Notes under the pieces: generated by a model
What the model saw: the letters and a program-made list of their open reading frames with translations, nothing else
Told to the model about the DNA's origin: nothing
The model's database searches: none
Program-made: the position numbers and the translations under genes
Origin: Streptomyces sp. NBC_00249
Lineage (GTDB): Bacteria; Actinomycetota; Actinomycetes; Streptomycetales; Streptomycetaceae
DNA: 64,000 bases
Assembly: GCF_026342355.1 (NCBI RefSeq)
Contig: NZ_JAPEMV010000002.1
Coordinates: 682,001 to 746,000 of the forward strand
Direction of reading: 5' to 3'
In this document: piece after piece, positions 18,960 to 26,686 of the stretch
Layout of the letters: every line of letters starts with the position of its first letter
Position numbering within the stretch: the first letter of the stretch is position 1

Positions 18960-19757
18960 TCACAGCCCGGCGAGGAAGGTGCGGACGGCGGACTCGACGC
19001 CGGCCGGGTCCTGGAGCTGTACGAAGTGGTCCGCCTCCAGGGTCACGGAGCTGGTCCCGGGCCGCCGCGCGGCCATCGCGGCGGCCTGCTCGCCGGGCAG
19101 GACCTGGCTGCTCCGCCCGTGGACGAGCAGGGCCGGGCAGTGGCTGCCGAGCCACTGCTCCCAGTGGTCGCCGTGGACGTGGCTCTCGGAGTCCAGGGTG
19201 TCCTGGGGGTGCGAGGCCAGCCGCCAGCCCTCACCGCCGGGCAGCGGGCGCATCCCGGGGGCGAGCACGGGGCCGACGGGGCCGCAGGCGGCGACGAGTT
19301 CCTCGCGGGTGGCGGCGGTGTAGGGCAGGCGGGCGAGGAAGGCGAGCGGGCTGACCTCCTGGTGCGGGAGGTCGACGGGGCCGTCGAGGTTGACGAGGGC
19401 GGAGACCAGCCCGGGGTGTTCGGCGGCCAGGTGGTAGGCGTTGATCCCGCCGAGGGAGTGCCCGACGAGCGGGACGGGCCCCAGCTCCAGGTGTTCCAGC
19501 AGCGCGACGAGGTCGGCGAGGTAGCCGGCCCGGGTGTAGTCGTCGGCCCGGTCGGAGTCCCCGTGGCCGCGCTGGTCGGGGGCGACGACCCGCCACTCGT
19601 CGCCCAGCGCCTCGGCCAGGTGCGCGAAGGAGGCGCCCTCCGACAGGTGCCCGTGCAGGGCGAGGAGCGGCCGGCCCGGTCCGCCGAAGTCCAGGTAGGA
19701 CAGGCGGCGTCCGTCGATGGTCAGGGCGGAGCGGACGGGCTGCTGCGTGCGGTTCAT
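18960..19757 (-). CDS. alpha/beta-fold hydrolase
   Basis: A 265-aa alpha/beta hydrolase. The ATG at 19757 has GGGGAG 7 nt upstream; an in-frame GTG/ATG further up (19799) would begin inside the promoter and is rejected. Visible motifs are the HGH oxyanion region (LLALHGHLSEG), DQRGHGDSD, nucleophile elbow GHSLGG, an acid region before the end (LLVHGRSSQVLPG), and the catalytic His in EADHFVQLQDP. The substrate cannot be predicted. It is convergent with pspA. The strong promoter and inverted repeat directly upstream suggest specific regulation. Confidence 0.88.
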   Translation of the reverse strand: MNRTQQPVRSALTIDGRRLSYLDFGGPGRPLLALHGHLSEGASFAHLAEALGDEWRVVAPDQRGHGDSDRADDYTRAGYLADLVALLEHLELGPVPLVGHSLGGINAYHLAAEHPGLVSALVNLDGPVDLPHQEVSPLAFLARLPYTAATREELVAACGPVGPVLAPGMRPLPGGEGWRLASHPQDTLDSESHVHGDHWEQWLGSHCPALLVHGRSSQVLPGEQAAAMAARRPGTSSVTLEADHFVQLQDPAGVESAVRTFLAGL

Positions 19758-19798
19758 GGCGGTCTCCCCTGTGTCCTGCGGTGGCGTCGGTCTCGACA

Positions 19799-19854
19799 CG
19801 CAGAACTATACGCGCGTCTATGACAGTTGTTCAAGACGCTTGTATAGCTCTGCG
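19799..19854 (-). promoter_or_regulatory. strong promoter within a 21-nt-arm inverted repeat (operator)
   Basis: Two 21-nt arms (19799-19819 and 19834-19854) are inverted repeats matching at 18 of 21 positions around a 14-nt spacer. On the minus strand they contain TTGAAC (-35, 19834-19829), an 18-bp spacer and TATAGT (-10, 19810-19805), firing towards the hydrolase gene. The layout is that of a promoter controlled by a dimeric repressor such as a TetR-family protein; no candidate regulator is adjacent. Confidence 0.7.
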
Positions 19855-19884
19855 GTCGGCCGCGCGCCGGGGCAGGTCCGGGGC

Positions 19885-22512
19885 CTACCCGTACATGCTC
19901 AGCAGCTGCTCCGCGGACAGTTCGGTGACGGCCTGACCGCCGTCGCCGCCCGGCATGGGCAGCGGGAGTTCGAACCAGACGGTCTTGCCGCGGTGGGTGC
20001 GGCGGGTCCCCCAGCCCGCCGAGAGGAGGCCGACGAGCTGCAGGCCGCGGCCGCCCTCGTCGGTGTCGCGGGCCCGGCGGCGGCGGGGCTGGGCCAGGTT
20101 GGCGTCCCAGACCTCGCACACCAGGGTCCGGTCCAGCAGCAGGCGGAGCCTGATCTCTCCCTCCCCGTACCGCAGGGCGTTCGTGACCAGCTCGCTGACC
20201 AGCAGTTCCGTGGTGTCGAGCAGCCCCTCCAGACCCCAGGCGGGCAGCTTCCCCCGCGCCAGTTCCCGGGCCCGGCCGACCGAGCGGGCCTCGCGCGGCA
20301 GCTGCCAGTCGCCGACGGCGTCCACCGGCAGCCCCTGCACGCGCGCCATCAGCAGGGCGATGTCGTCCTCGCCGTGCCGGGTGTGGAGGCTGTCCAGGAC
20401 GTGGTCGCAGACCTCCTCCAGCGGGCGGGCCGGATCCGCGACGGCCTGGCGCAGCCCGCGCAGCCCCTCCTCCAGGGGGTGGTCGCGGGACTCGACGAGC
20501 CCGTCGGTGTACAGGGCGAGCAGGGCCCCCTCCGGCAGTTCCACCTCGACCTCCTCGAAGGGTTCGCCGCCCACCCCGAGCGGCATCCCGGTCGGGATCT
20601 CCAGCAGCAGGCCGGGACGCGGCTCGGCGCCCTCCTCCGCCGGTTCGACCAGGACGGGCGGCATGTGGCCGGCGTTGGCGATGGTGCAGCGCCGGGTGAC
20701 CGGGTCGTAGACGGCGTACACGCAGGTGGCGAGGTACACCTCGGAGCGGTCGGCGTCCCGGGAGTGCAGGGCCGCCCGGGAGGCCTGCTGGGAGCCGCCG
20801 GGGGCGCCGAGGCCGCGGGCGACCTCGTCGAGGGCGGTGAGCACCTCGGCCGGTTCCAGGTCCAGCAGCGCCAGGGTCCGTACGGCGGTCCGCAGTTCAC
20901 CCATGGCGACGGCGGCCCGCAGGCCCCGGCCCATCACGTCGCCCACGACGAGGGCGGTGCGGTGGCCGGGCAGCTCGATGACGTCGAACCAGTCGCCGCC
21001 GACCTCGGTGGCGGCGTTGCCCGGCAGGTAGCGGCAGGCGATGTCGAGGCCGGCCGCCTCCGGGTCGCCGGGCGGCAGCAGGCTGCGCTGGAGGATCAGC
21101 GCCCGTTCGTGCTCGCGCCGGTACAGGCGGGCGTTGTCGATGCAGACGGCGGCCCGCGCGGCCAGTTCCACGGCCACGGCCCGGTCCCGCTCGCCGAAGG
21201 GCTCGCTGCCCTTCGTACGGGAGAACTGGGCGAGGCCCACCACGGTGTCGTGGGCGACCAGCGGCACGATCAGCGTGGACTGGACGAGGTCGTCGGCCCC
21301 GCCCCCCTCGATCAGCCGGGGCCGCGCGGTGCGCAGGGCCAGCGCCCCGGGCGAGGCGGCCGGGTAGCGGTGCGCCTCCCCTACGGAGACCAGCGCGCCC
21401 GGACCCGACAGCGGGGCGTCGGACACGGCGGAGGCGAAGGCCACCCGCCGCAGCGGCGCGGACGGCGCCCGCCCGGCGCCCTGGCCGGGCAGCGAGGGCA
21501 CCCCGGGGCCCTGCGGCCGGGCGGGCCGGTCGTCGTCGCCGAGCAGCAGCCCCTGGTAGAGGTCGACGGCGGCCAGGTCGCAGAAGCCGGGGACGGTGAC
21601 GTCGAGGAGCTCGCGGGCGGTGGTCTCCAGGTCGAGGGAGTTGCCGATGCGGTGCCCGGCCTCGTTGAGCAGGGCGAGGTTGCGCCGGACCCCGGCGGCC
21701 TCGCGGGCGGCGAGGTGGCGGCGGGTGACGTCGGTGCCGAGGCCCGCGACGCCGATGGGGCGGCCGGTGCCGCCGTGCACCCGGTAGAGGTTGATGGACC
21801 AGTGGCGCTTGTCGCGGCTGCCGGGTGCCGCGCCGGTGATCCTCAGGTCGGTGACGGAATCGCCGGTCGCCAGCACCCGCCGCAGGGCTTCGGCCATCCG
21901 GTCGGCCTCCTCCGGCGGCAGGTAGTCGTGCACGGTGCGGCCCCGGTGCTCCTCCGCCGCGCCGCCGAAGACGGTCGCGAAGCGGCGGTTGGCGCGCTGC
22001 ACGGTGAGGTCCGTACCGAAGAGCAGGAACCCGAAAGGAGATTGGCCGAATATGGCCTGCGAAGCGGCAAGATCGGATTCGATGCGCCGCAGGGCGCGCA
22101 CGTCGACCACGACGCACAGCGCGGCCCGCTCGGCGGTCTCGGTCTGGGTCGGCATCACATAGATCTCGGCCACGCCGTGCGCGCCGTTCCCCCCGGGGAT
22201 CCGGAAGGGGACCAGGCCGGTCCATTCCTTGCCGTCGAGGATCTCGGCGACCTTGCGGTGCCCGCCGGCGCGCAGCTCCGGCGGCATGAAGGCGTCGACC
22301 GGATCGCGCCCGACCGCCTGGGCCGCGGTGAGCCCGAACAGCTCCTCGGCGCGCAGGCTCCACTGGTCGACGAGCCCGTCAGGACCGATCGAGAACGAAG
22401 CAACCTTTATGTAGTCATATATCGAGCCAGGCGGGCTGCTGTGCCACAAGGAGTCGTGCCAAGTCTCCCCGGGCACTCGGGCCTGATGTGCCTGCGCAGG
22501 TATCTCGCTCAC
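19885..22512 (-). CDS. PAS/GAF-containing SpoIIE-type PP2C phosphatase with C-terminal ATPase domain
   Basis: Multi-domain regulator of 875 aa. Two PAS regions occupy about residues 30-270 (WSLRAEELFGLTAAQAVG; DLTVQRANRRFATVFG). A GAF domain follows (LNEAGHRIGNSLDLETTARE), then a SpoIIE/PP2C phosphatase domain starting at LILQRSLLPPGDPEAAGLDI with metal-binding GGDWFDVI, GDVMGRG and LYTDGLVE. The last ~140 residues are an RsbW-like HATPase (LLVSELVTNALRYGEGEI, GGRGLQLV). Such proteins usually control anti-anti-sigma factors. The N-terminus MSEIPAQ is plausible, without a strong ribosome site. The next upstream gene encodes a related ATPase. Confidence 0.92.
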   Translation of the reverse strand: MSEIPAQAHQARVPGETWHDSLWHSSPPGSIYDYIKVASFSIGPDGLVDQWSLRAEELFGLTAAQAVGRDPVDAFMPPELRAGGHRKVAEILDGKEWTGLVPFRIPGGNGAHGVAEIYVMPTQTETAERAALCVVVDVRALRRIESDLAASQAIFGQSPFGFLLFGTDLTVQRANRRFATVFGGAAEEHRGRTVHDYLPPEEADRMAEALRRVLATGDSVTDLRITGAAPGSRDKRHWSINLYRVHGGTGRPIGVAGLGTDVTRRHLAAREAAGVRRNLALLNEAGHRIGNSLDLETTARELLDVTVPGFCDLAAVDLYQGLLLGDDDRPARPQGPGVPSLPGQGAGRAPSAPLRRVAFASAVSDAPLSGPGALVSVGEAHRYPAASPGALALRTARPRLIEGGGADDLVQSTLIVPLVAHDTVVGLAQFSRTKGSEPFGERDRAVAVELAARAAVCIDNARLYRREHERALILQRSLLPPGDPEAAGLDIACRYLPGNAATEVGGDWFDVIELPGHRTALVVGDVMGRGLRAAVAMGELRTAVRTLALLDLEPAEVLTALDEVARGLGAPGGSQQASRAALHSRDADRSEVYLATCVYAVYDPVTRRCTIANAGHMPPVLVEPAEEGAEPRPGLLLEIPTGMPLGVGGEPFEEVEVELPEGALLALYTDGLVESRDHPLEEGLRGLRQAVADPARPLEEVCDHVLDSLHTRHGEDDIALLMARVQGLPVDAVGDWQLPREARSVGRARELARGKLPAWGLEGLLDTTELLVSELVTNALRYGEGEIRLRLLLDRTLVCEVWDANLAQPRRRRARDTDEGGRGLQLVGLLSAGWGTRRTHRGKTVWFELPLPMPGGDGGQAVTELSAEQLLSMYG

Positions 22513-22687
22513 GCGACCGTCCCCTCCAGCTCACCGCAACCGGACCGGCCATGACCGAAGTATTCAGCACCACGGCCCGGTACGGCACGGCGTTCACGAT
22601 CACAAAAGGGTCCCGTTGTTTTCCGGCCACGTCCAGCGGTCTCCCCCCGGACGCGCTCAGGGGGACCCCCCGCCACCCTTCTCCTTG

Positions 22688-23191
22688 TTACTCACCAGGA
22701 AGAGCCAACTCGAACCACACCGTCTTGCCCGATTTCCCGTGGCGGGTTCCCCAGCGCTGCGCCGAGACCGCGACGAGGTGCAGTCCGCGACCGCCCTCGT
22801 CGTCCGGGTTCGCGACCCGCTCGCGGGGTGGATCCGGAAGCGGATCGGAGACCTCCACGAGTAGCGCCGGCCCGCCGGCGAGGTCGGGGGCGGCCGGATT
22901 GCGCCGGACCAGACGGACCCCGATGGGGCCCGAGGCGTAGCGCAGGGAGTTGGTGACCAGCTCACTGACCAGCAGGACGGTCACGTCACCGACGGAGTCG
23001 AGGCCCCAGGAGCGCAGGGTGCCGCGCACGGCGTGGCGGGCGGTGCGGACGGCGCCCGGCTCGGCGGGGAAGGCCCACTCGGCGCACTCACCGTCTGTGT
23101 CGATCACGCCGATCACTTCCCGGGCCGCCAGCGACCCCAGTCCGGTTCGTCGGTGACGAAAGGGGGACGAGATAGGGACTAATAGCGACAT
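22688..23191 (-). CDS. RsbW-like ATP-binding regulatory protein (HATPase_c)
   Basis: A 167-aa single-domain GHKL ATPase of the anti-sigma-factor type. The N-box is LLVSELVTNSLRYASGPIGV, and the second ATP-site motifs are VSDPLPDPP and DDEGGRGLHLV, with the terminal WGTRHGKSGKTVWFEL. The C-terminal half closely resembles the ATPase domain of the adjacent phosphatase. The family acts as anti-sigma kinase or binding partner in stress and development circuits, mostly numerous in Streptomyces. The start at ATG 23191 excludes a long unsupported upstream extension that would overlap the Nudix gene. Confidence 0.85.
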   Translation of the reverse strand: MSLLVPISSPFRHRRTGLGSLAAREVIGVIDTDGECAEWAFPAEPGAVRTARHAVRGTLRSWGLDSVGDVTVLLVSELVTNSLRYASGPIGVRLVRRNPAAPDLAGGPALLVEVSDPLPDPPRERVANPDDEGGRGLHLVAVSAQRWGTRHGKSGKTVWFELALPGE

Positions 23192-23364
23192 ACCCGATAT
23201 TTGAGGCGTCGTACCACCCGATCCCCGACGCACCGGCGCACTGTGGCGCAGACGGCCTACAGCGGGAGCGTCACGCGCCCCGGTGCGCCCCGACGTGCGG
23301 CACGGGGCGCGGCCCGGCGCTCGGCGGGCGCTCGGTCGGCGCGCAGCCCGCAGTCCGCTCCGCC

Positions 23365-23787
23365 CTACGACCCGGCGCGCGGCGCGGCGGCCGGTCCGGC
23401 GCTCAGCCGGCGGCCGGCTTCGGCGACCGCGGGGCGGTCCTGGTCGAGCCAGTCCACCGAGTCCAGTTCGTGCGGCGCCAGCCAGCGGAGCTCGTCGTGG
23501 TCCTCCAGCGGTGCGGGCTCCCCGGACAGCAGGCGGGCGGTCCACACGTGCAGGACCAGGCCCGGCCGCACCGGCCACTCCCCCGGGATCCGCTCCAGCG
23601 CCTCGGTCTCGACGCCGAGCTCCTCGCGCAGTTCGCGCACGAGCGCCTCGGGCACCGACTCGCCGGGTTCGGCCTTCCCGCCGGGGAGTTCCCAGCGGCC
23701 CGCCACCTCGGGGGGCGCACTGCGCCGGGCGGCCAGCAGGCGACCGTCATGACAAAGGGCTCCGCCCACGACCACGCGTTCAGTCAT
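23365..23787 (-). CDS. Nudix hydrolase, MutT-like
   Basis: A 140-aa Nudix pyrophosphohydrolase. The complete Nudix box spans about residues 36-58 (GGKAEPGESVPEALVRELRE then ELGV), with REL-EE metal ligands in register. The N-terminal strand (VVVGGALCHDGRLLAARRSA) and WELPGGK fit MutT-type 8-oxo-dGTP diphosphatases, and EHDELRWLAPHEL-like sequence follows. The likely role is nucleotide-pool sanitation, though the substrate is not proven by sequence. The C-terminal ~15 residues are Ala/Pro-rich. Confidence 0.92.
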   Translation of the reverse strand: MTERVVVGGALCHDGRLLAARRSAPPEVAGRWELPGGKAEPGESVPEALVRELREELGVETEALERIPGEWPVRPGLVLHVWTARLLSGEPAPLEDHDELRWLAPHELDSVDWLDQDRPAVAEAGRRLSAGPAAAPRAGS

Positions 23788-23815
23788 GGACGGAGCCTAT
23801 GTCAGGGCCTGGCCG

Positions 23816-24010
23816 TCAGTTCGTGGTGGCGGTCTGGCTGCCCTGTCCGATCCGCTCGACCCAGTAGAGCTGCTTGTGTCCGCGGTCGTCGAGGCTGTCG
23901 ACGACCTTCTGGGCCTCGGCCCGGGTGGGGTACCGGCCCACCCGGTAGCGGTTGCCGTTGTCGTCCTGACGTATCACCAGCCATGGGAGCAGGGCACCGC
24001 TGTCGTTCAT
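23816..24010 (-). CDS. small SPOR-like protein
   Basis: A 64-aa protein (WLVIRQDDNGNRYRVGRYPT, RAEAQKVVDSLDDRGHKQLY) resembling a minimal SPOR fold: an R-Y-x-V-G strand followed by a helix with A-x-x-x-V. Proteins of this size and pattern are widespread in Streptomyces, and their function is unknown. It has no signal peptide, so it is likely cytoplasmic. It lies 28 bp upstream of the Nudix gene in the same direction and may share its transcript. Confidence 0.75.
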   Translation of the reverse strand: MNDSGALLPWLVIRQDDNGNRYRVGRYPTRAEAQKVVDSLDDRGHKQLYWVERIGQGSQTATTN

Positions 24011-24195
24011 CAGGCTTCACCCTCCGCCGACGTACCTGCCCGGGAAACCGCATTGCGCATATGCCCGACCTTACGCCCGACCTTTACGGAGCGGATACGG
24101 TTTTTCACGAAGAGGTACACCGGGGGTGTAGGCATCCGGCCAGGCGTACGAGCGGGCCGTGCACGCCGGTTCAGACCCGGCGTACGGAGGGCATC

Positions 24196-24216
24196 GGCAG
24201 GGCCACCGGCCCTGCC
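24196..24216. terminator. 9-bp hairpin
   Basis: GGCAGGGCC / GGCCCTGCC around a 3-nt loop. It lies between the permease-gene fragment and the small SPOR-like gene, in a position to terminate read-through from the mobile-element scar. Confidence 0.45.
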
Positions 24217-24254
24217 TGCACCGGGCAGTCGGCGGCCCCGACGACTGCCCCGCC

Positions 24255-24458
24255 GGGCCCGGCGGCGAGCACGGCCAGCCAGACGGGCTGGGTCCAGGCC
24301 TGGACCTTGGCTAGCGCATCCATGTCACGGAAGAAGATCGGGACGACGATGAGCCTGGTGAGGAGATGGACGATCTCCAGCGGCAGCCCGGCCGCCTGGC
24401 GCCTGGCCTGGGCCATGCTCGAGCCTTCGAGGCCGAAGAAGATGAAGGTGAACGAGGC
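24255..24458 (-). pseudogene. fragment of NCS1-type (purine/cytosine) permease gene
   Basis: About 68 codons on the minus strand read ASFTFIFFGLEGSSMAQARR ... MDALAKVQAWTQPVWLAV. The motifs SFTFIFFxLEGSxMAQ and ALxKxQxWTQPxWL are those I associate with nucleobase:cation symporter-1 permeases. Similarity begins immediately beside the right-end hairpin of the TnpB element and dies out after AVLAAGP. No further permease sequence was found on the other side of the element, so this is a relic, not a simple interruption. The family call is from memory of the motifs. Confidence 0.6.
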
Positions 24459-24468
24459 TTGAAGTGCT

Positions 24469-24488
24469 CTCCCGGCTGAGGCCGGGAG
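24469..24488 (-). repeat. right-end hairpin of the TnpB element
   Basis: An 8-bp stem (CTCCCGGC / GCCGGGAG, 4-nt loop) 9-28 nt past the tnpB stop. Such a subterminal hairpin at the 3' end is the recognition structure of IS605-family elements and overlaps the 3' part of the guide (omega) RNA in active TnpB systems. Confidence 0.6.
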
Positions 24489-24496
24489 ATTCCTGC

Positions 24497-25570
24497 TTAC
24501 CATGCGGCAGCGGGCTTGACGCGCTTCGCGCGCCTGACGACTGTCCGGCCCCACGCCTCCCCGCTGATCGAGCGGTTCAGCCCAGACTTCTGGGCAACGT
24601 TCCTCCCCGGCTCTTCCATGGTTCCCCTGGCCGACTTAACCATGTTCGTGATGGTGAGAGCTTCGACCACAGCCGTGCCGTAAGTGCGGGCGATGTCGGT
24701 GGTCATCTGGTGCTGCCAGTCCACGGCCCGGCGCTTGGCTTTCGCGCGCAGTCCTGCGATCTGGTCGTAGGTGTGGTGCAGTCGGCGGCTGGTTGGCTCG
24801 CCGGGCTTGCGGTGGCGCTTACGCCGCGCGGCGCGCTGCTCCAAGTGCAGGAGCCTGGTCTTCTCCTTGTCGGTCAGCCACTCGCCATGCTCGTACGTTT
24901 CGCCATCCGAGAGAGCGATGGGCACGGTGACGCCCACGTCGATGCCGACCTCCGGCCCCTGGTGGGGCTCGGGCTGAGCCTCCGAGGTCTGGACGCGGAA
25001 GGTGATGTGCCAGCCGAGAGCGTCCTTGACCAGCCGGGCCCCGGTGATCCGGTTCTCCGTGTCGGCACGCTTGCCCACCGGAAGGTCCTTGGTCCACCGG
25101 AACCGGACCCTACCCACCTTGGGAATGTTGGCCATACCCCAGCGACGATGGACGCGGGTGATGTTCAGGTCCCGTGCCTGCGGGACGTCCACGGACATCA
25201 CCGTGCGCAGCCGACCCTTGAAGTTCGGGGCGTCGGCACGGCCGTCCCAGCAGTTCTTCCACGCCTGGAAGTAGGTCTTCAACACCGCTTGCGCGGCCTG
25301 CGCGGGAAGGACGGCAAGAAAGTCCATGTCCACGCGGGCCTGGCGCATCGCGGCATCTGCGTTGGCCAGGGTCCGCTTCTCCTTCGGCATCATCCGCCAC
25401 CAGACGTGGAGGAGATTCCACATGGTGCGGGCCGCGTGCGCCTGACCGTCGGCCTTCAACACCTCGGCAGGCGAGAGCGAAAGCCGGGCGCGATGCCCGG
25501 ACTGTCGCTTCACCAGGGTGCCTTGACTCACGTCTGAGACCTGACGCCGGATTGCATGACGAACCGTCAC
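24497..25570 (-). CDS. tnpB: TnpB-type RNA-guided nuclease, C-terminally truncated
   Basis: A 357-aa protein with a GTG start. The N-terminal OrfB helix-turn-helix region is HAARTMWNLLHVWWRMMPKE, and the catalytic core has RuvC-I GIDVGVTVPIAL and RuvC-II VVEALTITNMVKSARG. After NRSISGEAWGRTVVRRAKRV it ends at KPAAAW. The zinc ribbon (two CxxC) and the RuvC-III Asp motif (DxxxNAA) expected in the last ~80 residues are absent, although the right-end hairpin follows at normal distance. This implies an internal deletion of the 3' part. DNA cleavage activity is unlikely without the third carboxylate. Confidence 0.8.
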   Translation of the reverse strand: MTVRHAIRRQVSDVSQGTLVKRQSGHRARLSLSPAEVLKADGQAHAARTMWNLLHVWWRMMPKEKRTLANADAAMRQARVDMDFLAVLPAQAAQAVLKTYFQAWKNCWDGRADAPNFKGRLRTVMSVDVPQARDLNITRVHRRWGMANIPKVGRVRFRWTKDLPVGKRADTENRITGARLVKDALGWHITFRVQTSEAQPEPHQGPEVGIDVGVTVPIALSDGETYEHGEWLTDKEKTRLLHLEQRAARRKRHRKPGEPTSRRLHHTYDQIAGLRAKAKRRAVDWQHQMTTDIARTYGTAVVEALTITNMVKSARGTMEEPGRNVAQKSGLNRSISGEAWGRTVVRRAKRVKPAAAW

Positions 25571-25590
25571 CCAGCCGCATCGCCGGGGGG

Positions 25591-25796
25591 TTACGCCGAC
25601 GCGTGGCGGGTCACCGCAGGGTTACGACTGCGGGACCGCGCGCCCGCCGTCCAGTGCGGCGCGGGGAGGCGGGGCCGGGTGGGCCGCTGCGCGGGGTGAT
25701 CCCCTACCCGCCCTTCCACCGTTCCCTGGGGCTCCACCCCGGACCCCGCGCCTCAAACGCCGGCGGGGCTGAGAAATCCAGCCCCGCCGGGCGGGG
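25591..25796. repeat. composite palindromic intergenic repeat, copy A (terminator of gntR)
   Basis: From about 25699 the sequence CCCCTACCCGCCCTTCCACC introduces CTGGGGCTCC..., then CGCCTCAAACGCCGGCGGGG, and a perfect 12-bp hairpin (25760-25771 with 25779-25790) nested in an outer GGACCCCGC/GCGGGGTC pair (25741-25748 with 25791-25798). The same modules recur at 30913-31060. The hairpin abuts the gntR stop and likely terminates it. 25591-25698 shows nothing recognisable. Confidence 0.6.
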
Positions 25797-26549
25797 TCAG
25801 CGGACCGGGAGGTGGTAGGTGAGGCGGTAGCGGTCGGCCGGGACCACGACGTCCGCCGTTTCCACCGCGCGGCCCGAGGCGAAGTAGGTGCGGCTCACGA
25901 CGAGGACCACGTGGCCCGGGACCCCGCCCAGGGACATGATCTCCTCGGCCAGGCCCGGGCGGGCGCCGACCTCCTCGACCACGTTGTCCACGACCACGTC
26001 GATCGCGGCCATCCGGTCCACCACCCCGGAGCCGCCCAGCGGGCCTTCCTCCGGCAGCATCACCGGGGTGCGGCCGGTGACGGCCAGCGGTTCCCAGGAG
26101 GTGGAGAGCATCATCGCCTCCCCCGCGTCGCGGAAGACGTACCGGGTGCGCATGACCCGGTCGCCCGCTTCGATGCCGAGCCGGGTCGCGATCTGGGCCG
26201 GGGCGCCCGTCTGCTCGCTGTTCGACTCCCACGTGCCGCGCGCGCCGGACTCCGCCTGCTCCTGCCGGAACGGCGTGGACGTGCCGCCCGTGCGGTAGCC
26301 GGAGCGGGAGACCCGGCGCGGTACGGGCTGTTCGCGGACGTACGTGCCGGAGCCCGAGCGGCCCTCGACCAGCCCCTCCGCCATGAGGACCTTGCGGGCC
26401 TCCAGCGCCACGGTGTCGGAGACCCCGTACTCCTCGCGGATCCGGGCCTGTGAAGGGAGCCGGGCGTGCGGGGGCAGGGACCCATCGACGATCTTCTGTC
26501 GCAGATCACCGGCGACGCGCAGATAGGCCGGCTGCTCACCGAAAGTCAC
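25797..26549 (-). CDS. GntR-family regulator with UTRA ligand domain
   Basis: HutC-subfamily transcription factor, 250 aa. The N-terminal winged helix-turn-helix covers residues ~8-75 (YLRVAGDLRQKIVDGSLPPH, RLPSQARIREEYGVSDTVAL, GLVEGRSGSGTYV). The UTRA effector domain follows (RIGIEAGDRVMRTRYVFRDA-like, MLSTSWEPL, and the end RTYFASGRAVETADVVVPAD). The GTG start has GGGAG 6 nt upstream. It stands alone; the effector is unknown, and in the subfamily it is often a sugar or amino-acid derivative. The gene shares its upstream region with no divergent partner. Confidence 0.92.
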   Translation of the reverse strand: MTFGEQPAYLRVAGDLRQKIVDGSLPPHARLPSQARIREEYGVSDTVALEARKVLMAEGLVEGRSGSGTYVREQPVPRRVSRSGYRTGGTSTPFRQEQAESGARGTWESNSEQTGAPAQIATRLGIEAGDRVMRTRYVFRDAGEAMMLSTSWEPLAVTGRTPVMLPEEGPLGGSGVVDRMAAIDVVVDNVVEEVGARPGLAEEIMSLGGVPGHVVLVVSRTYFASGRAVETADVVVPADRYRLTYHLPVR

Positions 26550-26686
26550 GGGCCACTCCCATCAGGTTGACAGACAGCTACACCCTGGCAACCGAGTGTT
26601 GAGCTGCGCAAGCACGGGCCAGAGTTTCACTCGAAGTGATGAAGCCTGGTCACTCAAACCCCTTACCGCGCGTTACCGTCAGGACC

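Larger units (their letters stand above)
24459..25590 (-). mobile_element. IS200/IS605-family (IS1341-like) TnpB element, degenerate
   Basis: The element consists of a tnpB gene without tnpA and a right-end hairpin. The right boundary is approximately at 24459-24468, where the permease fragment starts. The left boundary beyond the tnpB start could not be determined; 25590 is a guess. Because the transposase gene is truncated and no TnpA is nearby, the element is probably immobile by itself. Confidence 0.6.
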
